The position numbers and the translations under genes were made by a program. A model generated the notes under the pieces. The model had not been told where the DNA came from, did not search any database, and worked only from the letters and a program-made list of their open reading frames with translations. A stretch of DNA of 64,000 bases from Chloroflexota bacterium (lineage in GTDB: Bacteria; Chloroflexota; UBA11872): contig JAPOYR010000002.1 of assembly GCA_026706485.1 (NCBI GenBank), positions 1 to 64,000 on the forward strand, written 5' to 3'. Within the stretch, counting starts at the first letter, position 1. Every line of letters starts with the position of its first letter. Below, one piece after another: positions 34,722-43,543 of this stretch.

Positions 34722-35982
34722 ATGCTGATGCACGCAACCGTCCACAATCCCGATCGCTTTATGGGCGATCTGCGTCAGATTCTCGCTCAAGGCCGTAAGC
34801 GCATTGGCCTCCTCATCGGCGCGGGTGCACCTACAGCTCTTCTCGTGGACGACGCCAATCAGGTTGTAGACGAAGGTAATCCCCTCATACCGGATGTTGA
34901 AGGTCTCACAGACATCGTCATATCCCGCCTGTCACAAGACGACCAACATGCTATTGAGAGTATCAAGGAAGAGATTCGAAAAACTGGAGAAATAATCAAT
35001 ATCGAAACAATTCTAACCCAGATCCGTAGGCTCGCTCAGGCTATTGGTACCGAAAGCGTCCGTGGATTGACAGGCCACGAGTACAGCCAGTTGGCCGACC
35101 GGATCTGCCAAGGGATCGGAAAGGTGGTCTCCGCGATCCTTCCCGAGTCACCCAACCCTTACTCAGAGTTGGTTTCTTGGATATCCGGCACTCAGCGGGA
35201 ACATTCTATAGAGATATTTACAGCAAATTACGATCTCCTCATTGAAGAGGCGCTTGAGCGGTCTCGGATTCCCTATTTCGACGGATTCGTAGGCGCACAT
35301 GTTCCCTTTTTTTGATGCCGCAAGCGTGTCATCTGACGATTTGCCACCAAGATGGTCACGATTGTGGACGCTCCACGGGTCACTCGGATGGGCAATATCC
35401 AAAGGTATAGTTGTACGATCCGGTGGTCGAGAAGCCACGGAGTTGATATATCCAGACCACTTGAAGTATGAGCGTGTAACTCGCCTTCCATATTCCGCTC
35501 TTTTTGAGCGGCTGCGAAAATTCCTCATGACACCGGATACACTCCTGCTATGTTCGGGGTTTTCATTTCGCGATTCCCACATCTGCGCAATATTGGACGA
35601 AGCCCTAGCCGCTAATTCGCACGCAGCAATCCTGGCCATTCAATATGGTCCATTGGAAAGCGAATCGGAAGCAAGACAGCTAGCGTCTACTAGGCCGAAC
35701 ATGAGCGTCTATGCGCGGGACGGAGCTGTGATCAGTGGAATACCAGGCTCCTGGCGTTGCGGTGAGGCACCAAGTGAATACTGGGAAGATATACGATCCA
35801 CCTTTTGGCGCCCACATACTGACGATACCCTTGGAGAGTTCGTTCTTGGAGACTTCGCCGAGTTTTGTAGATTCCTTGCGTTGACCAGAGCTCAGCAAGT
35901 CACGTCAACCGAATCGGGGAGTCCTCCTACCACCGAGGCGTCGCTAAACGTCGTTGACTCCCGGCCAGATGCCGAAGCTTAG
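34722..35982 (+). pseudogene. SIR2-like protein of a SIR2-HerA pair, frame broken at a T run
   Basis: The first part (ATG 34722) has KRIGLLIGAGAP and the NAD-site segment IEIFTANYDLLIEEALERS. The second continues DAASVSSDDLPPRWSRLWTL, HGSLGW and LLLCSGFSFRDSHI. They meet at CCCTTTTTTTGATG: seven T put a stop after PFF, six would read PFFDAASV and give ~419 residues. SIR2-like enzymes hydrolyse NAD; paired with HerA they form an anti-phage complex. Because the partner genes are intact and the lesion is one base in a homopolymer, a sequencing error is plausible and the gene may be whole. Confidence 0.82.
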
Positions 35983-37834
35983 CAACGACCCTACCTTTCT
36001 TGGCGAAGTGGCCTCTGTTTCTGGAGCTGCCATTAACGTACAGCTGGCGCCCTCAGTCGCTTCCGGTACCTCAATCATCAAAGGCCACACTTACCGCGTA
36101 GCCCAAGTCGGCAGCTTTGTGCGCATTCCGCAGGGCTATCAGGATCTCTTCGGTGTGGTATCCGAAGTTGGAGCCGCTGCCGTACCTGATCACGTGCAGG
36201 CAGTAGATGAAACTGGACGCTGGATGAGAATCGAGCTGGTCGGCGAAACTACCGGCGGAATGTTCGAGCGCGGCGTAAGTCAATATCCAAATATTGGCGA
36301 TCCCGTCCACATTGCAATTGAGGAGCACCTCCGCAAGATCTATGAAATAGACGGCCAAGGTCACATAACCATAGGAACCCTGTCCAGCGCAGAGAGCATT
36401 TCGGCCAAGGTTTCCTTAAACGAGCTCGTCACGCGCCACTCAGCCGTACTTGGATCGACCGGATCTGGAAAGTCCACCACAATTGCCAGCTTGCTGCGGG
36501 CCGTTACGTCGGGCACGGACCCCGATCCTCACTATCCGAGTGCCCGTGTACTCATGCTTGATATCCACGGCGAATACTCAGAGCCACTAGCCGATGTTGC
36601 CCAAGTGTATAGCGTCGAGCCTCAGTACGGAGAGGAGCGCTTGTATATCCCCTATTGGGCACTCGAAGCGAACGACCTTTTGGGTTTTCTGGCCGGCGGC
36701 CTGGAAGGCCCTCGCGAGACGGCATTTACTGACAAGATATTTGAACTAAAACTCAAATCTCATACCGACATGCAATTCCCTGGTATTGATCCGACTTCCA
36801 TCACCGTGGATTCTCCACTACGTTTCAGCCTCAAGAAGCTCTGGTATGATCTCATAGACTTTGAACTTACGACATTTGAAGGACAGAACCGCGACGAGCC
36901 GACACTTCAGGAATACGGAGACCCGGATACACTTTCACCGCCAGTTTACAAACCACATGGCTTGGGAACTGTTGGACCATTCTTAAATCAGCGCGCAATT
37001 GGTATATTGCGTCCATTAAACTTACTACGATCCCGCCTTCTCGATCGACGATATGACTTTATGCTCCGACCAGGGCCATGGGAACCTAACCTTGACGGCG
37101 AGCCATCCAGGGACCTCGATGCACTCTTGGCAGGATGGCTCGGCGGTCCACGGCCAATTACAATACTGGATCTTTCTGGCATACCTAGTTCAGTCCTAGA
37201 GCGCCTTGTCGGATCAATTCTAAAAATTGTATACGAAGCGTTGTTTTGGAGCCGTGAGAAAACAGAAGGTGGAATTGAGCGACCGCTCTTGATTGTCATG
37301 GAAGAAGCACACCGTTACCTTTCAGATGACTCAGGTGGTTCCGATGCTACTGCGACAGCATTGGTGCAGCGAATCGCAAAAGAAGGCCGAAAGTACGGTG
37401 TAGGAGCTATGGTAGTGAGTCAACGACCGTCAGAAGTCAATGAGACTATTCTCTCGCAGTGCGGAACCTACTTTGCCCTGCGTCTCTCCAATCCGACCGA
37501 TCGAGCTCGGGTCCAAGGCACCCTCCCCGACGGCCTTGTTGGACTACTTGACGTGTTGCCCATCCTTCGCACAGGGGAGGCTGTAGTTACCGGCGAGGCA
37601 GCTAAGCTGCCGATGCGGTGCCGGGTGACGCTACCGCCGAAGGAGCATAGGCCCCGTAGCGAGGATCCAGAAGTGAGTCTAAAATGGCAGCTCTCACGGC
37701 GAGACGAAAGCTATGAGCGAGTTGTCACTTCGTGGCGCTCCCAGAGCCCACTCGCAGTTCCGCATCAATTGGATATAACCCGCGTTGAGGTAGACGACGA
37801 ATCCGACGTCGAGATAGGGGGGGATTATGAATAG
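35969..37834 (+). CDS. HerA-like ATPase of a SIR2-HerA system
   Basis: 621 residues from ATG at 35969, inside the end of the SIR2 gene (TTG 35954 is an alternative). The N-terminal HAS-barrel (FLGEVASVSGAAINVQLAPS) is followed by Walker A LGSTGSGKSTTIA and MLDIHGEYSEP, then Walker B LLIVMEEAHRYL and an Arg-finger region (QRIAKEGRKYGVGAMVVSQR). HerA forms hexameric translocases; in the known defence pair it assembles with SIR2 and activates it. Lower GC and different codon use from the flanking att modules suggest separate transfer. Confidence 0.9.
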   Translation: MPKLSNDPTFLGEVASVSGAAINVQLAPSVASGTSIIKGHTYRVAQVGSFVRIPQGYQDLFGVVSEVGAAAVPDHVQAVDETGRWMRIELVGETTGGMFERGVSQYPNIGDPVHIAIEEHLRKIYEIDGQGHITIGTLSSAESISAKVSLNELVTRHSAVLGSTGSGKSTTIASLLRAVTSGTDPDPHYPSARVLMLDIHGEYSEPLADVAQVYSVEPQYGEERLYIPYWALEANDLLGFLAGGLEGPRETAFTDKIFELKLKSHTDMQFPGIDPTSITVDSPLRFSLKKLWYDLIDFELTTFEGQNRDEPTLQEYGDPDTLSPPVYKPHGLGTVGPFLNQRAIGILRPLNLLRSRLLDRRYDFMLRPGPWEPNLDGEPSRDLDALLAGWLGGPRPITILDLSGIPSSVLERLVGSILKIVYEALFWSREKTEGGIERPLLIVMEEAHRYLSDDSGGSDATATALVQRIAKEGRKYGVGAMVVSQRPSEVNETILSQCGTYFALRLSNPTDRARVQGTLPDGLVGLLDVLPILRTGEAVVTGEAAKLPMRCRVTLPPKEHRPRSEDPEVSLKWQLSRRDESYERVVTSWRSQSPLAVPHQLDITRVEVDDESDVEIGGDYE

Positions 37835-38039
37835 ATCACTGGTAGCGTCATCGAACGTTCGCTCGATAGGGTATGATCGCGATAGCGAAACCCTTGAGAT
37901 TGAATTCAACAGCGGATCGATCTATCAGTATTTCGGTGTACCGGAACAAATGTATGACGAGATTATGCGAGCCCCATCGAAGGGACGTTTTGTCCACCAG
38001 TACATCAGAAACCAATATGCGTATTCCCGGGTCGGTTGA
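37827..38039 (+). CDS. KTSC domain protein
   Basis: 70 residues: VASSNVRSIGYDRDSETLEI then FNSGSIYQYFGVPEQMYDEI and GRFVHQYIRNQYAYSRVG, the full KTSC domain (about 60 residues, often encoded alone or fused to nucleases and ligases). Its ATG overlaps the HerA stop by 8 bases, making a three-gene operon with SIR2 and HerA. Its role is unknown; the tight coupling suggests it works with the HerA complex. Confidence 0.82.
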   Translation: MNRSLVASSNVRSIGYDRDSETLEIEFNSGSIYQYFGVPEQMYDEIMRAPSKGRFVHQYIRNQYAYSRVG

Positions 38040-38558
38040 CCGAACACTTGCTGTTGGTTCTTTAGGTGCCAATTCCTAGGCCGGTGACCGGCGGGTCGGT
38101 TCGCCTCCCACTTAGTCGCGTGCTGAACCTACAGCGCACCACCGGCCAAGCGATACTGCCAAGGCACGGCAGGTACGTTGTCGGCACGTCCCCAGAGCGA
38201 CCCGCCGGCAAGGACCACAGTTGTCCACCTGGCGGCCAGGGCGAGGGTAGACCGAATTCCGCTGATTGTGAGTCGGAACGGGCACACCAATCGATGGACT
38301 TCAGTAGCCAGACTGGTAGCCTCTGGAGCTTGTAGCCGCTCTCTGAGATCAATCACATAGGTCGACCATTAGACTAGCCAGCCGCCGATAGCTACCCCGC
38401 CGCAGACACTCCTGATTCTCCACCAGATAATCTATGGTCTCACCGAGCCACATCGATTGCCTAATCCTAGACGTGAATACCTTTGGCGAACATATCAAGG
38501 GACGAGATCCAAATTCGCGTTGCGATGACTCGATCGAGGAGAAAGAGCGATGCTCGAT
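38040..38558. other. 519-bp convergent intergenic region
   Basis: Between KTSC (plus) and the restriction gene (minus). No convincing gene, hairpin terminator or repeat seen. Confidence 0.4.
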
Positions 38559-39305
38559 CTATCGTGAGCGGCGCAGGCTTAGTCCATGTCCGTCATAATC
38601 ATAGGCATCTCCGTTACGCTCCGCCACAGTCCCGAGTGCTTCGGTTATGACTTCGTCCAACGCAAGTTCCGACTCAGGTTCACCGGCCCTCGCAAACGAC
38701 ATTTCCGATCTCTCTGCACTTGCCGATACCAACCCCAAATAGAATTTCTCATATTGCTCGTCCCGACCTGCCGGATCATCACGGCCAGTAAACAGTCTGA
38801 GGCCTCGATGCGCATTCTCGATTGTCGAGGCACGCCGCTCGGTGCCGTCAAATTGAGCACCGTTGTCGAATACGAATATGCCAACCAAAGTCGCGTAGGG
38901 GAATCTTCGATGGAGAGTGACTGCCTCAAATAACATATCTCCGCGCCTATTGGTGAAGTTCTTTTGATAATTCCTCGACCGCCTGTCAGCGAAATTGATA
39001 CACTTCACCGAAAATGCAATGAGCAATCCAGATTCTTCGGTTGCCCAAGTGACATCTACTTTCTTGTCACCAATCCCCCCGGCCATTCTGCGTTCCGAAC
39101 CAGAAGTACCCCGATTTCCCGGATACGGCCGAGCCTCACCTAAACCACGATTCCTGAGCGATTCGGCGATGACTTGAGCAAGCGCTGCTGACATCAACTC
39201 CGAATAGCCCTTCTTAGCGCTCGCACCAGCCTCCAGAGGCGGCTTGGGGTCAAGCTTACAGAGTGCATCGATCAGCCGCTCATGATCACTAGGTATCATG
39301 GTCAT
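38559..39305 (-). CDS. Putative type II restriction endonuclease
   Basis: 248 residues. GDKKVDVTWATEESGLLIAF leads into SVKCINFADRRSRNYQKNF, a PD-(D/E)xK-like site with Asp in KVDV and SxK instead of ExK. TNRRGDMLFEAVTLHRRFPY is a further conserved-looking block. The start overlaps the stop of the upstream methyltransferase, a typical restriction-modification order. No named enzyme is recognised. The non-canonical Ser at the acidic position leaves activity uncertain. Confidence 0.7.
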   Translation of the reverse strand: MTMIPSDHERLIDALCKLDPKPPLEAGASAKKGYSELMSAALAQVIAESLRNRGLGEARPYPGNRGTSGSERRMAGGIGDKKVDVTWATEESGLLIAFSVKCINFADRRSRNYQKNFTNRRGDMLFEAVTLHRRFPYATLVGIFVFDNGAQFDGTERRASTIENAHRGLRLFTGRDDPAGRDEQYEKFYLGLVSASAERSEMSFARAGEPESELALDEVITEALGTVAERNGDAYDYDGHGLSLRRSR

Positions 39306-40927
39306 GTTCGCGAAAACCTACGCGATCGGAGCGCGTCCCTTGCCCTCTTTACCTGAGAAAGCCGGGCAGTTGTAGCACTACGCCTTCGATTAAGAACTAC
39401 TTCATCGACCCGAACGCGAACTGCGTCGTGCATGCCGTCTCGAAGCAATTCCTCCGCCGATGCTTCCATTGACACCAGTTTATCTGCCAAAGATACGACG
39501 GCTTTAGGCGACGGTACAGGCAAGTCGGCAGCTTCACGTGGCTCCATCTTAAGTACACCGCCACCATATGAACGACCGATAATCTCTGCACCCAAGGCGG
39601 TTACCGAGTTAAGCATCGCAAGTGGAAGCAGCTCACGTGCAAATCGAGTCTCGGCGTTTAGACACAGACCGTGTACCGAGTTGAGGGCATGAACTTCCGC
39701 TGTGTTTGATACAAGACGTGGCGAGTCGTGGCTCATATAGCTAATGAAGATGTCGGCTATCTTTGGGAGCGGAATTCTCCACCACGGACGCCGCACCTTG
39801 CACTTGTAGGCTTCATGGACACACTGTTGTTCACCAACAGCTACGTATGCACGAGCTGCAGACGAGGTAAGATTGTCATCCGGATAGAACAAGAGAGTTT
39901 GAGCTTTTCGTTCAGCAAGGTGGCGGTGCACTTCAGAGGAATATTTTAGGCCGTGAAGAGCATGAGAACCCGGCGGCAAGACATCAATGAGATCGTTGGA
40001 GTCCAGGGCCAATTTCTCTGCGCGGTCGTGCGACATTCGAAAATAGGAGTTGTTTCCGCTAACTGCTCCCAGCTGGATTGTTCCCCAGGTTGAAAGAGGC
40101 ACAAAGTCTTCCGAGTCCAGCAACGTGCGGTAAACGTCGAGTGACTCCGGCGGAACTAGCGCAGGCGTCCACTTTATCTCTTCCGGGGCAGGCGTCCACG
40201 CTCTCCGTCTAACTCTGCCGTTCTGAAGACCATCGATATCTTCAACCTGCATTAGATCAATTGAGGTAGTAGAGCCAGTTCCTTGAGCAAGTAACAAGAC
40301 AATCTCGCTGAGCACTCCTGGAAATACTCGCTTTTCGAATGTGACCAAGGTCACTCGGGCAAACCTTCCCATCAGATACTTGCGGACGGGCGCCGCATAC
40401 CTGACGTGTAGTAATTCGGCAGGAAGGATGAGTGCCATTCTGCCGTCGTGCCTGAGGAAGCGAGAAGCGTGAATGACGAATGCCGCCCAGGAACTGGCGA
40501 GGCCATTGAGTCTGACTCCGGCTGCCAGCGCCGCTCGTTGCGCTTTCGCCCGGGCAGCGCCCGCAAATTCCTGATAGCGAACAAATGGAGGATTCCCGAC
40601 CACTGCGTCTGCGGTCGGCGCGGGAGCGACATCAAAAAAGTCAGCCGTCTCGATGCGCACGCGCGCACCCAAGGCGGCAACAGCCGAACGAGCGGTGTCG
40701 CTAGCCGCCGGATCAAGCTCGAATCCGATGATGGACTCGCCCTGCGGGGTATCAGGAAGGCTCAGGGCCTGTATTCGCTTCCACGCAGCCTTCAGGAATA
40801 CGCCCTCTCCGCAGGAAGGCTCAATAACCTCGTCGCACGGCGTGCAAATCGCCCAGGCAGCCAAGTATTCGGCAATCTGCGGCGGCGTGTAGAACGCACC
40901 GCGAGCCTTCCGAAACGAGCCAGCGAC
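39302..40927 (-). CDS. N6-adenine DNA methyltransferase (TaqI-like), 5' end damaged
   Basis: The SAM motif is VIEPSCGEGVFLKA, followed by IGFELDPAA and catalytic NPPFVRYQEF, a gamma-class enzyme with a C-terminal target domain (~520 residues). Coding similarity extends upstream of the first usable start (TTG 40864): ARGAFYTPPQIAEYLAAW, including the conserved GAFYTP. That stretch follows a TAG near 40928 with no start codon between, so the N-terminus is truncated or frameshifted. The downstream nuclease overlaps its end. If the enzyme is inactive, the nuclease must be too. Confidence 0.8.
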   Translation of the reverse strand, partial: VAGSFRKARGAFYTPPQIAEYLAAWAICTPCDEVIEPSCGEGVFLKAAWKRIQALSLPDTPQGESIIGFELDPAASDTARSAVAALGARVRIETADFFDVAPAPTADAVVGNPPFVRYQEFAGAARAKAQRAALAAGVRLNGLASSWAAFVIHASRFLRHDGRMALILPAELLHVRYAAPVRKYLMGRFARVTLVTFEKRVFPGVLSEIVLLLAQGTGSTTSIDLMQVEDIDGLQNGRVRRRAWTPAPEEIKWTPALVPPESLDVYRTLLDSEDFVPLSTWGTIQLGAVSGNNSYFRMSHDRAEKLALDSNDLIDVLPPGSHALHGLKYSSEVHRHLAERKAQTLLFYPDDNLTSSAARAYVAVGEQQCVHEAYKCKVRRPWWRIPLPKIADIFISYMSHDSPRLVSNTAEVHALNSVHGLCLNAETRFARELLPLAMLNSVTALGAEIIGRSYGGGVLKMEPREAADLPVPSPKAVVSLADKLVSMEASAEELLRDGMHDAVRVRVDEVVLNRRRSATTARLSQVKRARDALRSRRFSRT

Positions 40928-41111
40928 CGTCTAGTCCCTCCGAAGGCTGCCTGATGCACCGTAGCACGCTTGTTGCGCGCGTTCGAAGTCGGTGTCGCTG
41001 GTAGGCAGCCGCCGGAGTTTCAAAACTTTCGGCCCGGACCCTGAACATTCTGGCTGCCGAGGAGAACGTCATGAACGTTGAAAGCCAGAGTCAGCCGACG
41101 GCGAACCAGAG

Positions 41112-41140
41112 TGGCTGACCCTCACGCGGCGTGACGCACG
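41112..41140 (+). repeat. 29-bp direct repeat, unit 1
   Basis: Starts TGGCTGACCCTCACGCGGCG; an exact copy lies at 41173-41201, giving a 61-bp period. Between the methyltransferase and the next small gene. Confidence 0.85.
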
Positions 41141-41172
41141 ATGGCCGTGCAACGGTGTCCTGTCCCAGGCCA

Positions 41173-41201
41173 TGGCTGACCCTCACGCGGCGTGACGCAC
41201 G
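41173..41201 (+). repeat. 29-bp direct repeat, unit 2
   Basis: Exact copy of 41112-41140. Only two units are present and the spacer is 32 bp. Not a CRISPR array. Confidence 0.85.
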
Positions 41202-41273
41202 TCTTGCCTTGGCGGACGGCGTGAACCTCAAAGGCCTGATGCACGACCCCTTGGTCCTGTACTAGGTCAGCGG

Positions 41274-41498
41274 TCAGCAGACCCTAGGATTGGGACTGGC
41301 ATAGTCGAGGTTGAGGACGTTTCCGAGCCCCTTGGGTGCCCAAGAGATCTCACCAGTTGGACCCCAGTGGCCTGGACTTCGCCGCAAGTCTTCGAGATCT
41401 GTCTCGGCAATTCTCGGAAACCACGCGAACGTTGCCCATCCGCCCGAGCCGTCCACATAGTGCAACTCTACGAGGACACTGAGACGTGAGCCAGCCAT
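41274..41498 (-). CDS. Hypothetical protein, 74 residues
   Basis: MAGSRLSVLVELHYVDGSGG, then WATFAWFPRIAETDLEDLRR and GEISWAPKGLGNVLNLDYA. The pattern of two beta strands, WFPR and a final LDY recalls small DUF2442-type proteins, but the match is by eye only. Protein-like composition; the open frame extends upstream with poor sequence. Stands alone on the minus strand. Confidence 0.4.
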   Translation of the reverse strand: MAGSRLSVLVELHYVDGSGGWATFAWFPRIAETDLEDLRRSPGHWGPTGEISWAPKGLGNVLNLDYASPNPRVC

Positions 41499-41677
41499 TG
41501 CAAATGACCAACCACCGGATCCCGGCGTTGAGAGGGCACGCGATTTTGGAGCCACCGGACAGCCTGTACAACGAGTGCGCCATTTGTTCAGAGACGTGCC
41601 CGCAAGTGGCACGAAATCGCCATTCCTCGGCAGCCAACCGGACGCTAGTTGGACGGCAGCTTCCGTGCCCGTAGCGT

Positions 41678-42601
41678 GTGCGCATGAGCATTGACTTCGA
41701 AAGCCCGTTTCGCACGGAGCTTGCCGCCGGCCTGCGGCGCATCGCCGAACGCACCGGGATCGCAGAGGAACACCATCGCCGCTCGTTCCTCGTCGAACAA
41801 CTGCTAGTCCGACTTCTGGCCGACGCTCCCGACCGCTGGGTCCGTTTCGACGATTGGCGGCTGGAATACCGCTACGACGGCAGAGTTTCCGCACAGGGCG
41901 TGTCTGAAGAGGCCCGTGAGCATGCTCGCGCGGCCGTGGACGCTGCGTTGCGGCGGGCCACCGAGTACCAGGGACTTGAGCCGGTGCAGCTGGCGGTCCG
42001 TCACAGCCATCGGTGGCCACAGGTTCTCCATGGGCCCGCCCTGGCCTACCACGTCGAGGCCTCCGACGGCGATGAGGATATCGGCGACGTCGACCTGCTG
42101 GTGGGGTTTGCATTCCCCGCCGAAGACGAGATCGAGCGGATCGCCGGCCTCGACGTGCTGGCGGCCAAGGACGAACCGCCGCCGTTGCTCCCGACGCGCA
42201 CTCGGCTAGCAAAGAGCGCGGACCGCTTTGGGGCCTACACGGGCCTCACGAGCCGCTTTCCCGGCTGCCAGGACCTGCTGACCATCGCGCGTTTTGCGCA
42301 GCATCTGACCTGTACGGCGCATGAGGTGCGGCAGGCGCTGGCGCGCACGTGGCCGTGCAATGCCTCGCCGACCTGGCCGCTGGCAGTGCCGGCGCCGCCG
42401 CCATGGTGGGCCGACGAATATCGACTCAGCGCGGTCGAACTCGGTCTAACGCCAACTCTGGCTGTCGGTCACGCGTGGGCCGCGGCCCTGCTGGATCCCA
42501 TCCTCAGCAGCACGGTTCCGCCGGGGGCGCAGTGGGATCCCACGGAGGCCCGGTGGGATCAAAGTGTCCCGGAGGGCTGCCGTAGTGCCTCCGGGGCATG
42601 A
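41678..42601 (+). CDS. Hypothetical protein, possibly AbiEii-like nucleotidyltransferase
   Basis: 307 residues; ATG 41678 or 41684. The N-terminal pattern FRTELAAGLRRIAERTGIAE then FLVEQLLVRLLADAPDRWV, a central DEDIGDVDLLVGFAF and later ADRFGAYTGLTSRFPGCQDL resemble the layout of AbiEii/AbiGii toxin-type nucleotidyltransferases (helix, R-x-T-x-D-hDhh, then a KDLxDL-like segment). Key residues are not convincing, so the label is tentative. No antitoxin gene is next to it; the neighbour, 8 bp away, is convergent. Confidence 0.5.
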   Translation: MRMSIDFESPFRTELAAGLRRIAERTGIAEEHHRRSFLVEQLLVRLLADAPDRWVRFDDWRLEYRYDGRVSAQGVSEEAREHARAAVDAALRRATEYQGLEPVQLAVRHSHRWPQVLHGPALAYHVEASDGDEDIGDVDLLVGFAFPAEDEIERIAGLDVLAAKDEPPPLLPTRTRLAKSADRFGAYTGLTSRFPGCQDLLTIARFAQHLTCTAHEVRQALARTWPCNASPTWPLAVPAPPPWWADEYRLSAVELGLTPTLAVGHAWAAALLDPILSSTVPPGAQWDPTEARWDQSVPEGCRSASGA

Positions 42602-42608
42602 AATCGCC

Positions 42609-43514
42609 TCAGTCGCCCGCAGAGGCGCCTAAGGACGGGCCTGCGGACGCCGAGGGGCCGTCGACGCACCACGCGTGCCTGGCATCGCGGGGACCGTAGG
42701 CCGGCCGCCAGATGGCCCCGAATGGATCGGCCACCAGCTCCGCCTCCGAGGTCGCCGCCACGTACATCCCGTTCCGTAGGCGCTCGTAGGGCAACTGGTC
42801 GAACTGGTCGATGACATCCGTCGCCAGTTCCGCGATCGCCGCCGCCCGCGTCGCCGTGATGCTCACCACCCGCAAGGCCGGGAACATCGGGTAGACGGAC
42901 GGCCAGGTCTTGGAGAGCCAGAAGCGGGCGTAGCGCCGGACCTTGGCGGCATAGCGCTTCAGGGGCTGGGTCCCCCGGTCGATCTCCAGGAACGCCCAGT
43001 GCTCACGATCATGGACCTGCAACATGACGATGGCGTCGGGATGCACGCTCCGCTGGAGCTTCGCTCCCCGTGGCAGGTACCGCACGCGACTGAAGGGGTC
43101 TGAGGTCCACTGGTGGACGTGGGTTCCGGGACTCTGCCTAGAGGCTTGCCAAACAGCCACGAGACAACGATTGGCAGCGAGCTGGTGATGCACGAAGACT
43201 GATTTGGCGGTGGGAGCATCGGGATCTACGGGGATGTCCACGATCGGAATGTCGGCAGCCTGGGAGAGCACCTGAGCGCCTGCAGGGGCGAGTGCATAGA
43301 TGTAACTGGAACGACCACCACCAAGACCACCACGAGTGAGTTCAAAGCGGTGAACGTAGCCTTTGCGATGGAGCTTGGTGCAACAGGCCTGACAGGCGCG
43401 CCGGCTGGAGGTGGTGAAGACGAGGGCGGCAATCTGCTCCACGGAGAGATAGCGGTGAAGACGAAGCACCCGCAGGACTTGAAGTTGCCGGGCGAAGGGG
43501 TGCTGGGCGGGCAT
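42609..43514 (-). CDS. Replication-relaxation family protein
   Basis: 301 residues. An N-terminal winged helix (LQVLRVLRLHRYLSVEQIAA, then a wing with LTRGGLGGGRSSYIYAL), followed by a nuclease-like body: HHQLAANRCLVAVW, VHPDAIVMLQVHDREHWAFL, EIDRGTQPLKRY. This is the PF13814 pattern, found on plasmids and integrative elements and linked to replication initiation or mobilisation. Expected cargo for element C, which also has the integrase. A weak copy of the array's palindrome lies 15-29 bp upstream of the start. Confidence 0.8.
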   Translation of the reverse strand: MPAQHPFARQLQVLRVLRLHRYLSVEQIAALVFTTSSRRACQACCTKLHRKGYVHRFELTRGGLGGGRSSYIYALAPAGAQVLSQAADIPIVDIPVDPDAPTAKSVFVHHQLAANRCLVAVWQASRQSPGTHVHQWTSDPFSRVRYLPRGAKLQRSVHPDAIVMLQVHDREHWAFLEIDRGTQPLKRYAAKVRRYARFWLSKTWPSVYPMFPALRVVSITATRAAAIAELATDVIDQFDQLPYERLRNGMYVAATSEAELVADPFGAIWRPAYGPRDARHAWCVDGPSASAGPSLGASAGD

Positions 43515-43528
43515 CGGGCAGCAGAGGT

Positions 43529-43543
43529 TATTCCAAGGATTCG
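43529..43543 (-). promoter_or_regulatory. Weak GGATTCC-type operator before the replication gene
   Basis: Plus-strand TATTCCAAGGATTCG, 15 bp upstream of the replication-relaxation start. Matches the consensus at about 11 of 15 positions. Confidence 0.35.

Noticed and set aside
41112-41201. Possible CRISPR array
   Set aside because: Only two repeat units, no further spacing pattern and no cas genes.
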